Below, one piece after another: positions 38,561-47,678 of a DNA stretch of 64,000 bases. The first letter of the stretch is position 1; each line of letters starts with the position of its first letter. The DNA is from Bacteroidales bacterium (GTDB lineage Bacteria; Bacteroidota; Bacteroidia; Bacteroidales; Muribaculaceae): NCBI GenBank assembly GCA_022009815.1, contig CP091725.1, forward strand, positions 744,001 to 808,000, given 5' to 3'. The translations under genes were made by a program, and so were the position numbers. The notes under the pieces are model-generated. The model saw nothing but the letters and a program-made list of their open reading frames with translations, made no database searches and was not told the DNA's origin.

Positions 38561-39267
38561 AACCATAAGGAGAACGTCTGGCGGGGCAGTTTCTTCTCTA
38601 TCACAGCTACTCCCATCTTGCCGTTGGTAAACGCCATTCCGTATGTCAGCCGCGACAGCAATGCGCGCCACAGACGTGCCACAACCTCATCGTGCTGCAA
38701 ATTGCGCACCACGACAACCGCCTCCGTTTCTGCCAACGACACAAGCCAGCGCTCCACGCTGACGGCTTCCGTCTCTGTCACTCGGTTGACCACCACATAA
38801 CGCTTGCCGTCGCCAACGGCGGCGATATAGTCGTCGACAGCCTCGCCGCACGAACCGCTGACGCTGATGCGGTCTGCCTGATTCTGCAGCAGGACGAGCG
38901 CAATTTCCGGCTCTGCCTGGCTGCTTGCAAGCCACATCCTCGAATCTGACGCCACACGCAGCGTGCTGTATGCCGACACCCCGAAATTGGTGCCGAGTTG
39001 CAGAATCATCTTTGGGTTGAAATAGTTGGCGATGCGAAACATCATCCGGGCACTTTTCTCGGATATCATCCGCGGTTTTCTCACCTTGAGCAGACGTTTC
39101 ATGCGGCGCGCCTCGTTGCGGCGTTCGGCAATGTCGGCATAGGCATAGTAAGCCGACTTCTCGCGCAGCACGTTGAGCACGAAATGGAAAGCAAAGGGGG
39201 AATGGATTCCGAACCCTTTGCTACGGTAGCGCGTCAGCGCCGTGCAATATCGTCTGATTTTTCCCAA
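38557..39267 (-). CDS. Class I SAM-dependent methyltransferase-like protein
   Basis: 236 residues. GFGIHSPFAFHFVLNVLREK at the N-terminus and PKMILQLGTNFGVSAYSTLRVA (a degenerate glycine-rich SAM motif) mark a Bacteroidota methyltransferase group. The rest follows the Rossmann pattern. The substrate is unknown. It begins 1 nt after the end of the large YfhO gene and probably shares its message. Confidence 0.72.
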   Translation of the reverse strand: MGKIRRYCTALTRYRSKGFGIHSPFAFHFVLNVLREKSAYYAYADIAERRNEARRMKRLLKVRKPRMISEKSARMMFRIANYFNPKMILQLGTNFGVSAYSTLRVASDSRMWLASSQAEPEIALVLLQNQADRISVSGSCGEAVDDYIAAVGDGKRYVVVNRVTETEAVSVERWLVSLAETEAVVVVRNLQHDEVVARLWRALLSRLTYGMAFTNGKMGVAVIEKKLPRQTFSLWF

Positions 39268-39268
39268 C

Positions 39269-41902
39269 CTACAGTTGCTCCTTTCTTCTGCCGTAGGCTG
39301 TCACAGTGGCAATAAGTGCCACGATGAGAGCCAGATAAACAAGCGTTATCGATGTGTAGGCCACGGTTTCCGTCGTGTGTATCGACTTGGGGTCGAAGCG
39401 CATCACGATTTCATGGCTTCCTGCTGGCAGACGCATGCCGCGGAGCGTGTAGTCGACACGGGCTATCGGCAATTCCTTGCCGTCGACGGTGGCTGTCCAT
39501 CCCCATGGGAAATAGACTTCGGAGAACACCGCCACTGCGTCGTTGCCGGTCTGCGACTTGTAGCGCAGCTCGTTGGGCTTGTATGATGTCAGATATATCG
39601 TGTCGCCCGGTTGCTTTGGCGCGGCATTGCCAAGCATCGGCTTAAACTTAACATCGGCAACCGCTTTTACTGCGGGATTCAGTTTCTGCAACGCGTCCAT
39701 CTCGGCATCTGCTCCCTCGACATATTCAACGTTGTCGACAAGCCAGGCGTTGCCGAGCGCACCGGGGTTGGTCAGCACCTTACCGTCGACAATCAGATAT
39801 TTGGTGTTGAGCATATTGTATGCCTTCATGTCGACGAGCGAAAGGTCGACGGTGCCGTATGTCTGTTTCATCCCGAGAATCACGCCATTGGTCGGCTGCA
39901 GCATTTTGGCTATAATGTCGTTGTAGCGCGTCAGTTTGGCTGCGTGGTATCCGCCAACGCTCTTATGGAAGAACGACGGATTCGGCGACCCGAAATTGCG
40001 CACGTCGGAAACGCGATAGTACGATTTGTCTTGAAGAATCTGGCTGTCGGCAGATGTAGGGATGAATGTCAGCGCATCGTCCTCGGTGTGCTTTACAAAC
40101 ATATCCTCGTTGATATAGCGTTTGTCCACCTGGAACATGTCGACAAGCACCACGGCAATCAACACGCCCACAAAGACGTTTCTCGAAAGTTTCCCCTTGA
40201 CATACGCCAACAGCAGCACCGCGCCAACGGCAAGCAGCAACAGGCTGCGCAGCGAGTCGGCAGCCACCATCGACAGGCGCGCCTCTCCGACGATGCTGAA
40301 CGCTCGCGAATAGAAGTCGTGCTCCATTCCGCTGGTTTGCGCAAGGATTTCTTCGAGCTGCTCTGCCTCGCCGAAACTCAGACCGTTGCCAAACACTGAA
40401 GGCATCAGCCATCCGATAACACAGAACAATGCCGGGATACCGAATGCGGCAAACACTGCATTGCGGTGCTTCTTGAAGAAATTCTCCTCGGTAAGAATCT
40501 GGTTGACCGCCATCACGGCAAGTATAGGCAACGTAAACTCGACGATGACGAGTATGCTCGCCGGAGCGCGAAACTTGTCGTACATCGGGAAATGATCGAT
40601 CATCCAATATGTAAGAGGAGAGAAGTTATGACCCCACGACAACAGTATTGACAGAATCGAGACGGCAAGCAGCGCCCACTTCATCGGACCTTTGACCACA
40701 AACAACGCCAACAGCGCGAGTGCGAAAATAACCACTCCCACATAAACCGGGCCGTTGGTCATCGGCTGGTCACCGAAATACTGGCGGAACTGCCCCACCA
40801 TCTGCTGCAGCTGCGGACGGAGCTGCTCGTCGTAGGATGGATCACCGGTAATCTGCGCCGCCTCCACAAGACTTTGCGCCTTGTCAAGGTCGATTACCGA
40901 CGCAGGAGCCAAACCGCCGTCGTCGGTAATATCGTTGGGCTTCACCGTCGCGCCGCCCTTCACGTTAGGAATAATCAGCGTCAACGTCTCATCGACACCG
41001 TAGCTCCAACTTGTCACGTTGTCGCGGTTGATGCCGTTTTTATTCACATTGCCCGACTCACCCGACGACTTTGCCGCGGTAAGGTCGGTGGTGCGTCCAC
41101 GAACGGTTTCCTTACTATATTCATATGTATTGTACAGGCTCGTGAGGTTTGCTCCGACAGCCACAACTGCTGCCACGGCAAGCACCCCTGTGGCTTTAAG
41201 CCATTTGCCCAACTCCTTCTTGCGGCGGCTGTCAACGAAATAGGCAATCATCATAGCCACTACGACAAAGAGGAAATAGTAGGTCATCTGCACATGGTTT
41301 GACGCTATCTGCAACATCGCAAACACAGCTGTGAGTGCGCCGCCGGCAAGCCATTTGCCCCGGTAGGCGAGCACGATGCCGGCTATCGTGGGAGGCACGT
41401 AGGCAAGCACGCAGAATTTCCATATATGTCCGGCTCCTATCAGAATGAAGAAATACGATGAGAAACCGTAGGCTATGGCGCCAAGAAGGGCAAGATACCA
41501 CCGCTGGCGCATGGCAAGAAGCAGGATGTAGAAGCCTGCCATCATCATAAACACCAGATTGGCTGGACTGGGAAGACCAAGTCCGAACACCGACTGAAGC
41601 GCGCTTATGAATTTCGAACTTGCATACGACGGCGAGATTTGAAACGTAGGCATACCGCCAAACAACGAGTTGGTCCAGCACGTCTTTTCGCCGGTCTGCT
41701 CAAAATAGGCCTTTGCCTCCTGTCCGTTGGCAACGCCCTGCATCGTGTCGCTCTGCTGTAGAGTGTCGCCGAGGCTCGTGGCGAAGAATGCCAATGAGAT
41801 AGCCACAAGGATGATGACTCCGAAAACTCCATAACGGAAGTCGCGGCTGCCGGCAAGGGTCTTTGCTCCGTCGGACAATGCCTTAAAACTGAATTTCTGC
41901 AT
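39269..41902 (-). CDS. YfhO-family large membrane protein
   Basis: An 877-residue protein with about 12-13 membrane helices, a long extracytoplasmic insertion and a C-terminal beta-rich domain (AVFSEVYFPWGWTATVDG, MRLPAGSHEIVMRFDP) before the last helix. This order is that of YfhO proteins, which are GT-C-like enzymes linked to glycosylation of cell-surface polymers. The N-terminal QKFSFKALSDGAKTLAGSRDF is common in Bacteroidota members. 41903-42048 upstream holds no other gene. Confidence 0.85.
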   Translation of the reverse strand: MQKFSFKALSDGAKTLAGSRDFRYGVFGVIILVAISLAFFATSLGDTLQQSDTMQGVANGQEAKAYFEQTGEKTCWTNSLFGGMPTFQISPSYASSKFISALQSVFGLGLPSPANLVFMMMAGFYILLLAMRQRWYLALLGAIAYGFSSYFFILIGAGHIWKFCVLAYVPPTIAGIVLAYRGKWLAGGALTAVFAMLQIASNHVQMTYYFLFVVVAMMIAYFVDSRRKKELGKWLKATGVLAVAAVVAVGANLTSLYNTYEYSKETVRGRTTDLTAAKSSGESGNVNKNGINRDNVTSWSYGVDETLTLIIPNVKGGATVKPNDITDDGGLAPASVIDLDKAQSLVEAAQITGDPSYDEQLRPQLQQMVGQFRQYFGDQPMTNGPVYVGVVIFALALLALFVVKGPMKWALLAVSILSILLSWGHNFSPLTYWMIDHFPMYDKFRAPASILVIVEFTLPILAVMAVNQILTEENFFKKHRNAVFAAFGIPALFCVIGWLMPSVFGNGLSFGEAEQLEEILAQTSGMEHDFYSRAFSIVGEARLSMVAADSLRSLLLLAVGAVLLLAYVKGKLSRNVFVGVLIAVVLVDMFQVDKRYINEDMFVKHTEDDALTFIPTSADSQILQDKSYYRVSDVRNFGSPNPSFFHKSVGGYHAAKLTRYNDIIAKMLQPTNGVILGMKQTYGTVDLSLVDMKAYNMLNTKYLIVDGKVLTNPGALGNAWLVDNVEYVEGADAEMDALQKLNPAVKAVADVKFKPMLGNAAPKQPGDTIYLTSYKPNELRYKSQTGNDAVAVFSEVYFPWGWTATVDGKELPIARVDYTLRGMRLPAGSHEIVMRFDPKSIHTTETVAYTSITLVYLALIVALIATVTAYGRRKEQL

Positions 41903-42048
41903 ATTGCGTAAAATTGTTTGTTCTGAAAAAATCGTGTAAAATTACTCAAATCCGAGCATTCCCACAAATACACGCTAAAAAACAATATGACGTTCTTTTC
42001 CTCTCTGTTTCTATAAGCACACGCCACACCGCTATTCAGGCACAAAAA

Positions 42049-42075
42049 AGCGTCCAGAAATTCTGGACGCTTAAA
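42049..42075 (-). terminator. Terminator of the lipoprotein gene at 42098
   Basis: A 10-bp perfect stem aagcgtccag / ctggacgctt, with a T run on the minus strand. Confidence 0.85.
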
Positions 42076-42097
42076 TATCATAAGAATACCGTTGTGC

Positions 42098-42601
42098 CTA
42101 TTCAATCTTCTTTGTCACAACCGCTCCGACAATCTCTTTACTTACTTCCTTGTCAATAACGCCATTCACATAGAATTCCACTTTCCCTGACGATTCCGTT
42201 AACTCTACAACGTCTTTGCTCCCGTCCTTCCACTTTATGGTAAACCAAACGTTGCTCTTGATGGATTGCAGAGAAAAAAGCCCAAAGCAAAGGTAGCGTG
42301 GAGACTGCCCGTTTGGCATTATCGAAAATACCGGATTCATTTTTGGCCTCACATAAGGATTAGTGCTTAATTCTTGCGGACTATACTCCTTTCCTTTATA
42401 CTCTATCGACACCAAATCTTTTATTTTGTCAATGCCTCCGTCCTGTGCTATGATTTCTGCTCCATTCTTGTCAACAATCTTCAATTCCAATGAATACAGA
42501 ATCTTTCCGCCTTCGTCAAGCTTCGACATATCGTCCTCCTTATTACAACCGTTTAGCGCTACGCATAAAACGATTGCGATTATTGCTGCTATCTTTTTCA
42601 T
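42098..42601 (-). CDS. Hypothetical lipoprotein
   Basis: A 167-residue protein with lipobox ALNGC (Cys19), then an acidic N-terminal stretch and a beta-rich domain (LYSLELKIVDKNGAEI, VWFTIKWKDGSKDVVEL). The base composition is more AT-rich than that of the neighbours. A weak -7 box (TATCTTTA, 42672-42679, minus) lies upstream. No family is recognised. Confidence 0.7.
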   Translation of the reverse strand: MKKIAAIIAIVLCVALNGCNKEDDMSKLDEGGKILYSLELKIVDKNGAEIIAQDGGIDKIKDLVSIEYKGKEYSPQELSTNPYVRPKMNPVFSIMPNGQSPRYLCFGLFSLQSIKSNVWFTIKWKDGSKDVVELTESSGKVEFYVNGVIDKEVSKEIVGAVVTKKIE

Positions 42602-42679
42602 TGTTTTATTATTATTTTGTTGGATAAATGAATTTTCTCTTCATAATTTGTCTTGTTAATGGTTTGCGCCGTAAAGATA

Positions 42680-42999
42680 GTATTAAATATTTAATTCACA
42701 AATTATTAGACGTTTTTTTGCGAGTCTGAAGAGAATCGGTTGGGAATCGGTTGGAAAATCTGCGCATTTACAGTGCAAATGTGAATTTTAATACTCCTTT
42801 TAACTATCTGCAGCGGCAAAAAAGGCGGCCAGCAACGTGCGTGAACAAGTTTTGGAGAAAGCAAGAACCTGTTAAATGGTGAGAATGAGCATCTTTGCGA
42901 AGGTTTAATCTCTTTGCTCCGAAAAACTGTTAAAATTTGTACAGGCACCCACCAATCGTCATAAAGAAGTTTAATATGTTAATTAAATGTCTGAAATCG
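42680..42999. other. AT-rich intergenic stretch, no gene seen
   Basis: This stretch has no supported gene. The only frame of note (42706-42948, minus) has no start context or protein-like composition. A short tandem repeat of aatcggttgg occurs near 42735. Confidence 0.6.
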
Positions 43000-43031
43000 C
43001 TTGACGCCACCAGCAAATTTTGCTAACTTTG
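43000..43031 (+). promoter_or_regulatory. Promoter of the NlpC/P60 gene
   Basis: CTTG (43000-43003), a 20-bp spacer and TAACTTTG (43024-43031), about 38 nt before the start. Confidence 0.65.
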
Positions 43032-43069
43032 AGGTGTTCGGAAGTAAAACCTACTAAAAACAAGAGATA

Positions 43070-43574
43070 ATGAAGAAAATTTTAACAATCTTAGCAGTAT
43101 TGGCAGTATTCGTTGCAAGCTTCGCAGCGAAGGCTCAAGACAGAACTTGCAAGACCGACAGTATCTGCGGCCGAGAGATTGTTAAAAGTGCGATGAAATA
43201 CCTCGGTTCTCCTTACCGTTCAGGACACATGAGTCCGAAATCAGGTTTTGACTGCTCTGGCTTCACCACATTCATCTTCTCAAAACAGAACATTTCGCTT
43301 CCGCGCTCATCGCGTTCACAGTATTCAGCACTCCGCGGAGACTCTCAAGTCAAAGACCGCCGCGACCTGAAGGCTGGCGACTTGGTGTTCTTCTCTGGCT
43401 CTCGCGCCTCAAAGCAACGTAGGCCACGTGGGCATCGTGACATCGGTCGACGAATCGGGCAACTTCAAGTTTATCCACTCAAGCTGTTCGCAAGGCGTCA
43501 CGGTATCGTCGTCACAGGAAGCCTACTACGCAAAGCGCTACATCGGTGCATGCCGTGTGGTTGACGGAGAATAA
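43070..43574 (+). CDS. Secreted NlpC/P60 cell-wall hydrolase (one frameshift)
   Basis: About 168 residues. A signal peptide (ILTILAVLAVFVASFAAKA), then a single NlpC/P60 domain with the catalytic cysteine in GFDCSGFTT, the histidine in GHVGIVTSV and a third polar site in FIHSSC. The frame breaks after SRASK. Two A residues added at 43411-43413 give ASKSNVGHVGIVTSV and an end at 43574. Such enzymes cut peptide bonds in peptidoglycan, commonly D-Glu-meso-DAP. It is monocistronic. Confidence 0.86.
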
Positions 43575-43689
43575 GACATAGATTCAGATTTCAAACATAG
43601 TTTTTCAGGTAGCGACCACGCCAGTCCGGCGAGTCGTTATTTTTTTATCCCCACAGCAAAAACATCAGCGGTTGCCTCCGCCATCGTCC

Positions 43690-44130
43690 ACCATACCCGT
43701 TGAAAAAACGCCCTACATCGGTATGCGCCAACGGTATGGGACATCACCATTGGAAAAACCGCCGAAGAGCGGTTTCATACGTTAGCACGGGGTTGGCTTG
43801 CCTACCCCGTGACGCCAATACACGCACATCTACCGCCGAAGAGCGGTTGTATATGTTAACACCCCGTGACGAATCGTCTGTTTGCAAATAATCATATTCC
43901 TTGATTTATACAACCGCTCTTCGGCGGTAGATTCCTCATCCCCACACCTGACCCCAGGTAGGCAAGCCAACCTGGGGCTATGATTATACAACCGCCCGTC
44001 GACGGTTGCCTTCGTCTTTAAAAGAAGATCCACATAATTTGTGGTCCGCAGCGCGGACCCGTTTTCAGTTAACCCCGGACAACGTCCTGGGTAGCGAGAT
44101 GGCATGACACGCACCGCAACGCGGTGCCGC
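43690..44130. repeat. Intergenic hairpin-repeat array
   Basis: At least eight short palindromes follow each other: AACCGC-cgaaga-GCGGTT (43758), the same unit at 43832, its inverse at 43911, GGGGT/ACCCC (43790), CCCCAGGT/ACCTGGGG (43953), GTCCGC-agc-GCGGAC (44044), a ccgg..cctggg hairpin (44074) and CACCGC-aac-GCGGTG (44112). Bases 43831-43853 and 43907-43929 are a perfect 23-bp inverted pair. No gene fits here. The elements resemble those at 7.4 and 59.3 kb. Confidence 0.75.
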
Positions 44131-44163
44131 TGAGAGACGGGAGGATAAAATAGGCTGCGCCTC

Positions 44164-44217
44164 GGGAAAGAAAATTGAGCAAGCTCTTTTCTTTCCACTC
44201 TCCTTGCACTATCTTTG
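44164..44217 (+). promoter_or_regulatory. 54-bp dyad-plus-promoter element before the GSCFA gene
   Basis: Arms GGAAAGAAAA and TTTTCTTTCC enclose GAGC-aa-GCTC, followed by CACTCTCCTTGCAC and the -7 box TATCTTTG (44210-44217). The start codon is only 15 nt downstream of the -7 box. The same 54 bp with one mismatch occurs at 54447-54500. Confidence 0.75.
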
Positions 44218-44232
44218 CACTGATTTACGCAA

Positions 44233-45213
44233 ATGACCGACAATGGATTTCAAACGCTTGTTGACACCGATGCTGTGGGCATCAAAATAGAGCATGACGA
44301 GGCCGTCATGATGCTCGGGTCATGCTTTGCCGAAGACGTAGGAAATCTGCTCAAACGGTCGATGCTGACACTGTGCATAAACCCCTTCGGCACGCTCTAC
44401 AACCCTCGCAGCATAGCGCAGTCGCTGCGGCGGCTCATGGCCGACCTGCCGTTCTCTGCCGACGAACTCGTGGCTTACGGCAACCTGTGGCACAGCATGT
44501 CGCACCATTCGCGATTCTCAAGCGTAGACAAGGACAAGGCTTTGCAGAAAATCAACGCCGCCTATGCTGAGGGTGTGGCATGTTTACGATCGGCACGACA
44601 TCTGATTGTGACCTTCGGCACCGCCTACACATTTTCCACCGCCGACGGCGAAACCGTCGCCAACTGCCACAAGATGCCGGCGTCAATGTTCAACCGACGG
44701 ATGCTCTCCGCCAACGAGATTGCAGACGAATGGATTCCGTTAATCGACGACATCCGCAAATTCAATCCCCACATCGACATCACGTTCACCGTAAGTCCGG
44801 TGCGCCACCTTGCCGACGGCGCCCATGGCAACCAGCTGAGCAAATCCACGCTGCTGCTTGCCTCAGACAGCATCATGGCGCAACGCCCAGGCGTGTGCCA
44901 CTACTTTCCATCGTATGAGATTATGCTCGACCAGCTGCGCGACTACCGCTTCTTTGCCGCCGATATGGTGCATCCGTCGGATGTGGCTGTGGCGTATGTC
45001 GCCGAACGGTTCAAGTCCTCGTGCCTGTCCGACCGTGCACGTCAGGCTTGCACACGCTGCGAAAAGGTGTATGCACGACTGCTCCACCGCCCGCTGACCG
45101 ACGACTCAGAAGCAGCAGAGGCATTCCGCGCTGCCACTCGCCGCGCTGCCGACACCTTGTCGGCGGATATGCCTTACGTGAAAACAATAATCGACAAACT
45201 TCTTAAACAATGA
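44233..45213 (+). CDS. GSCFA-domain protein
   Basis: 326 residues of the GSCFA family, named after the motif visible here as MMLGSCFAEDVGN. NPFGTLYNPRSIAQSL and FTVSPVRHLADGAHGNQLSKS follow. The fold is related to GDSL/SGNH hydrolases, so an esterase-type activity on cell-envelope sugars or peptides is possible but unproven. The start is translationally placed just after a compact promoter. It overlaps murF-alr by 4 bp, which ties it to cell-wall synthesis. Confidence 0.88.
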   Translation: MTDNGFQTLVDTDAVGIKIEHDEAVMMLGSCFAEDVGNLLKRSMLTLCINPFGTLYNPRSIAQSLRRLMADLPFSADELVAYGNLWHSMSHHSRFSSVDKDKALQKINAAYAEGVACLRSARHLIVTFGTAYTFSTADGETVANCHKMPASMFNRRMLSANEIADEWIPLIDDIRKFNPHIDITFTVSPVRHLADGAHGNQLSKSTLLLASDSIMAQRPGVCHYFPSYEIMLDQLRDYRFFAADMVHPSDVAVAYVAERFKSSCLSDRARQACTRCEKVYARLLHRPLTDDSEAAEAFRAATRRAADTLSADMPYVKTIIDKLLKQ

Positions 45214-47678
45214 AATATTCGATTCTCGAAATAGCAGAAATTCTCGGTGCCGACGCCTCGCATCTGAACAATGCCTCAATCGACACGCTTCTCACCGATT
45301 CACGGACTCTTACCTACCCCGACCGCTCTCTGTTTTTCGCGCTCCACACCGACAGCAACGACGGTCACCGCTACGTGCACCAGCTGTATGAGAAAGGCGT
45401 GCGCAATTTTGTGGTGGAGCACATCCCGGAAGGCGTGCCGACAGGCGACGCCAATTTCATTGTTGTGAAAAATTCCATAAAGGCGCTCCAGCAACTCGCC
45501 TCGTTCCACCGCCACCGCTTTCACATCCCGGTGATAGGCGTGACGGGCAGTCGCGGAAAGACTCAGGTGAAGGAATGGCTGTTTCAGCTGCTGCGCCCCG
45601 ACTACAACATCGTGCGCAGTCCGCGCAGCTACAACTCGCAGATTGGCGTGCCGCTGTCGGTTTGGGACATCGACGACAACACCGGTCTTGCAATCATCGA
45701 GGCGGGTATTTCACAACCCGACGAAATGCCAGTGCTTGAAAGCATCATCAGCCCTGACATCACGGTGATGACCAACATCGGAAACGAGCACAAGGAGGGT
45801 TTTGCGTCGATCGAAGAAAAATGCATCGAGAAGCTGCGCCTGTCGCGCAACAGCAAATACATCGTGTTCGACGGCGACAACAACACCATCTGCAACGGCA
45901 TCATCGACTTGTCATACGGACACCAGGAGGTGAGCTGGTCGCGCGTCAACACCGACGCTCCGATATTTATCTCTTCGATTATCAAAGAGAAAGACTCTAC
46001 AACAATCAACTACACCTATCTGCTGTATGCCGGACAGGTAAAGATCCCGTTTACGGCGGCTGCCGACATCGAAAACGCCATCGTGTGCCTCGCCACGCTG
46101 CTGTGCATGCGCGTGCCTATGGATACGATTGAGGAACGGTTCAAGCTTCTGTCGCCCACCGGAACACGGATGGACGCAATGGAGGGCGTAAACGACTGCC
46201 AGCTGATTCACGACACATACACGAGCGACTACCTGTCGCTTGCTCCTGCCATCGACTTTATGTCGCGCCGCGACACTCTGCTGCGGTCGCGCACTCTGAT
46301 TCTTTCCGACGTGCTGCCGGAAAACATCCCCGCGTCGGAGCTGTATAAAAAAATTGCCGAACTTGTCCACCTGCGCCACATCGACCGCATAATCGGCATC
46401 GGACGGGAAATTTCCGCCCACAGCGATTTGTTTGCCGGCAACTCTCGATTCTTTCCGTCGACCGACGCTTTTCTCAGCGCTATGTCGCAGAGCGACTTCT
46501 CTAAGGAACTCATCCTGCTGAAGGGCGCGCCGGAATTCGGGTTCGACCGCATAATAGAGATGCTCGAGGCGCGGCAGCACGAAACGGTGCTGGAGGTGAA
46601 CCTCGACGCGCTGGTGCACAACTTCAACTTCTATAGGTCGCGGCTGAAACCCGACACGAAAATTGTGTGTATGCTGAAGGCTTTCGGCTACGGAGCCGGA
46701 TCCTATGAGCTTGCCAAGACTCTGCAGCAGCAGGGGGCGTCGTATATCGCCGTGGCGGCACACGACGAGGGCGTGGCGCTGCGCGAGGCGGGCATCACGA
46801 TGCCTATAATGGTGCTCAACCCGAAGGTGGTCAACTACAAGGCGCTGTTCGACAACCGTCTGGAGCCGGAGGTGTTCTCTTTCGACATGTGCCGCGAGAT
46901 TATACGCGAGGCGCAGAAGTTTGATGTGAAAGACTACCCGATACACATAAAAATCGACACGGGAATGCACCGTCTGGGATTTGTCTACGATGAACTGCCC
47001 AAGCTCGTCGAACTGTTGAAAAGCCAGGACAACGTGTGCCCTGCGTCGATTTTCTCGCACCTATGCACCGCCGACGACCTGCACGACGACAGCTATGCCC
47101 ATTTCCAGCTTGAATATTTCGACCGCTGCTGCAATACGTTCGTTCCGGCTTTCAACCATAAAATCATCCGCCACATCCTCAACACCGACGGAATCCTGAG
47201 ATTCCCCGACCACCAATACGAGATGGTGCGCCTGGGCATCGGACTCTACGGCATTCCGACTCTCGGTGCGGGCTACGACGACAAACTGCGTCCGGTGTCT
47301 TCGCTGCATTCGGTAATAATCCAAATCCGCGAATGGGAGGCGGGAACAACAATCGGCTACGGCCGCCACGGCGTGCTGACACGCCCGTCGCGCATCGCGA
47401 CGATACCTATCGGTTATGCCGACGGCTTCAACAGACATCTTGGCTGCGGACACGGCGAGGTGTGGATCAACGGCAAGCGAGTGCCTACTGTGGGCAACAT
47501 CTGCATGGACTTGTTCATGGCCGACGTGACCGACGTGGAATGCGCCGTGGGCGACAAAGTGGAGATTTTCGGAGAGCATATCTCGGCACAGGATGTGGCA
47601 GACCGCCTGCAGACCATCCCTTATGAGGTGCTGACGTCGGTGTCTTCACGTGTGAAACGCATATACTACAGCGAATAA
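45210..47678 (+). CDS. murF-alr: Bifunctional UDP-MurNAc-tripeptide:D-Ala-D-Ala ligase / alanine racemase
   Basis: An 822-residue fusion characteristic of Bacteroidota. Residues 1-455 are MurF (P-loop GVTGSRGKTQVKEWL, then EAGISQPDEM), which adds D-Ala-D-Ala to the muropeptide precursor. Residues 460-822 are alanine racemase, with the PLP lysine in MLKAFGYGAG at about residue 490 and IKIDTGMHRLGF. The fusion couples making D-Ala with using it. The stop overlaps the next gene by 1 nt. The usual glycine between SR and K of the P-loop is kept. Confidence 0.95.
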   Translation: MKYSILEIAEILGADASHLNNASIDTLLTDSRTLTYPDRSLFFALHTDSNDGHRYVHQLYEKGVRNFVVEHIPEGVPTGDANFIVVKNSIKALQQLASFHRHRFHIPVIGVTGSRGKTQVKEWLFQLLRPDYNIVRSPRSYNSQIGVPLSVWDIDDNTGLAIIEAGISQPDEMPVLESIISPDITVMTNIGNEHKEGFASIEEKCIEKLRLSRNSKYIVFDGDNNTICNGIIDLSYGHQEVSWSRVNTDAPIFISSIIKEKDSTTINYTYLLYAGQVKIPFTAAADIENAIVCLATLLCMRVPMDTIEERFKLLSPTGTRMDAMEGVNDCQLIHDTYTSDYLSLAPAIDFMSRRDTLLRSRTLILSDVLPENIPASELYKKIAELVHLRHIDRIIGIGREISAHSDLFAGNSRFFPSTDAFLSAMSQSDFSKELILLKGAPEFGFDRIIEMLEARQHETVLEVNLDALVHNFNFYRSRLKPDTKIVCMLKAFGYGAGSYELAKTLQQQGASYIAVAAHDEGVALREAGITMPIMVLNPKVVNYKALFDNRLEPEVFSFDMCREIIREAQKFDVKDYPIHIKIDTGMHRLGFVYDELPKLVELLKSQDNVCPASIFSHLCTADDLHDDSYAHFQLEYFDRCCNTFVPAFNHKIIRHILNTDGILRFPDHQYEMVRLGIGLYGIPTLGAGYDDKLRPVSSLHSVIIQIREWEAGTTIGYGRHGVLTRPSRIATIPIGYADGFNRHLGCGHGEVWINGKRVPTVGNICMDLFMADVTDVECAVGDKVEIFGEHISAQDVADRLQTIPYEVLTSVSSRVKRIYYSE

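Noticed and set aside
42706..42948. 80-codon leftward frame in the AT-rich gap
   Set aside because: No promoter, no homology I recognise, and unusual composition.
43690..44130. Possible CRISPR array
   Set aside because: The repeats differ in sequence and orientation, are palindromic themselves, and show no regular unique spacers or cas genes.
43575..44232. Possible retron or reverse-transcriptase-linked RNA in the structured region
   Set aside because: No reverse transcriptase gene lies near it, and the structure is explained by repeated short hairpins.
45912..47060. Leftward open frame opposite murF-alr
   Set aside because: Shadow of the real gene. It lacks a promoter and has no protein-like pattern.
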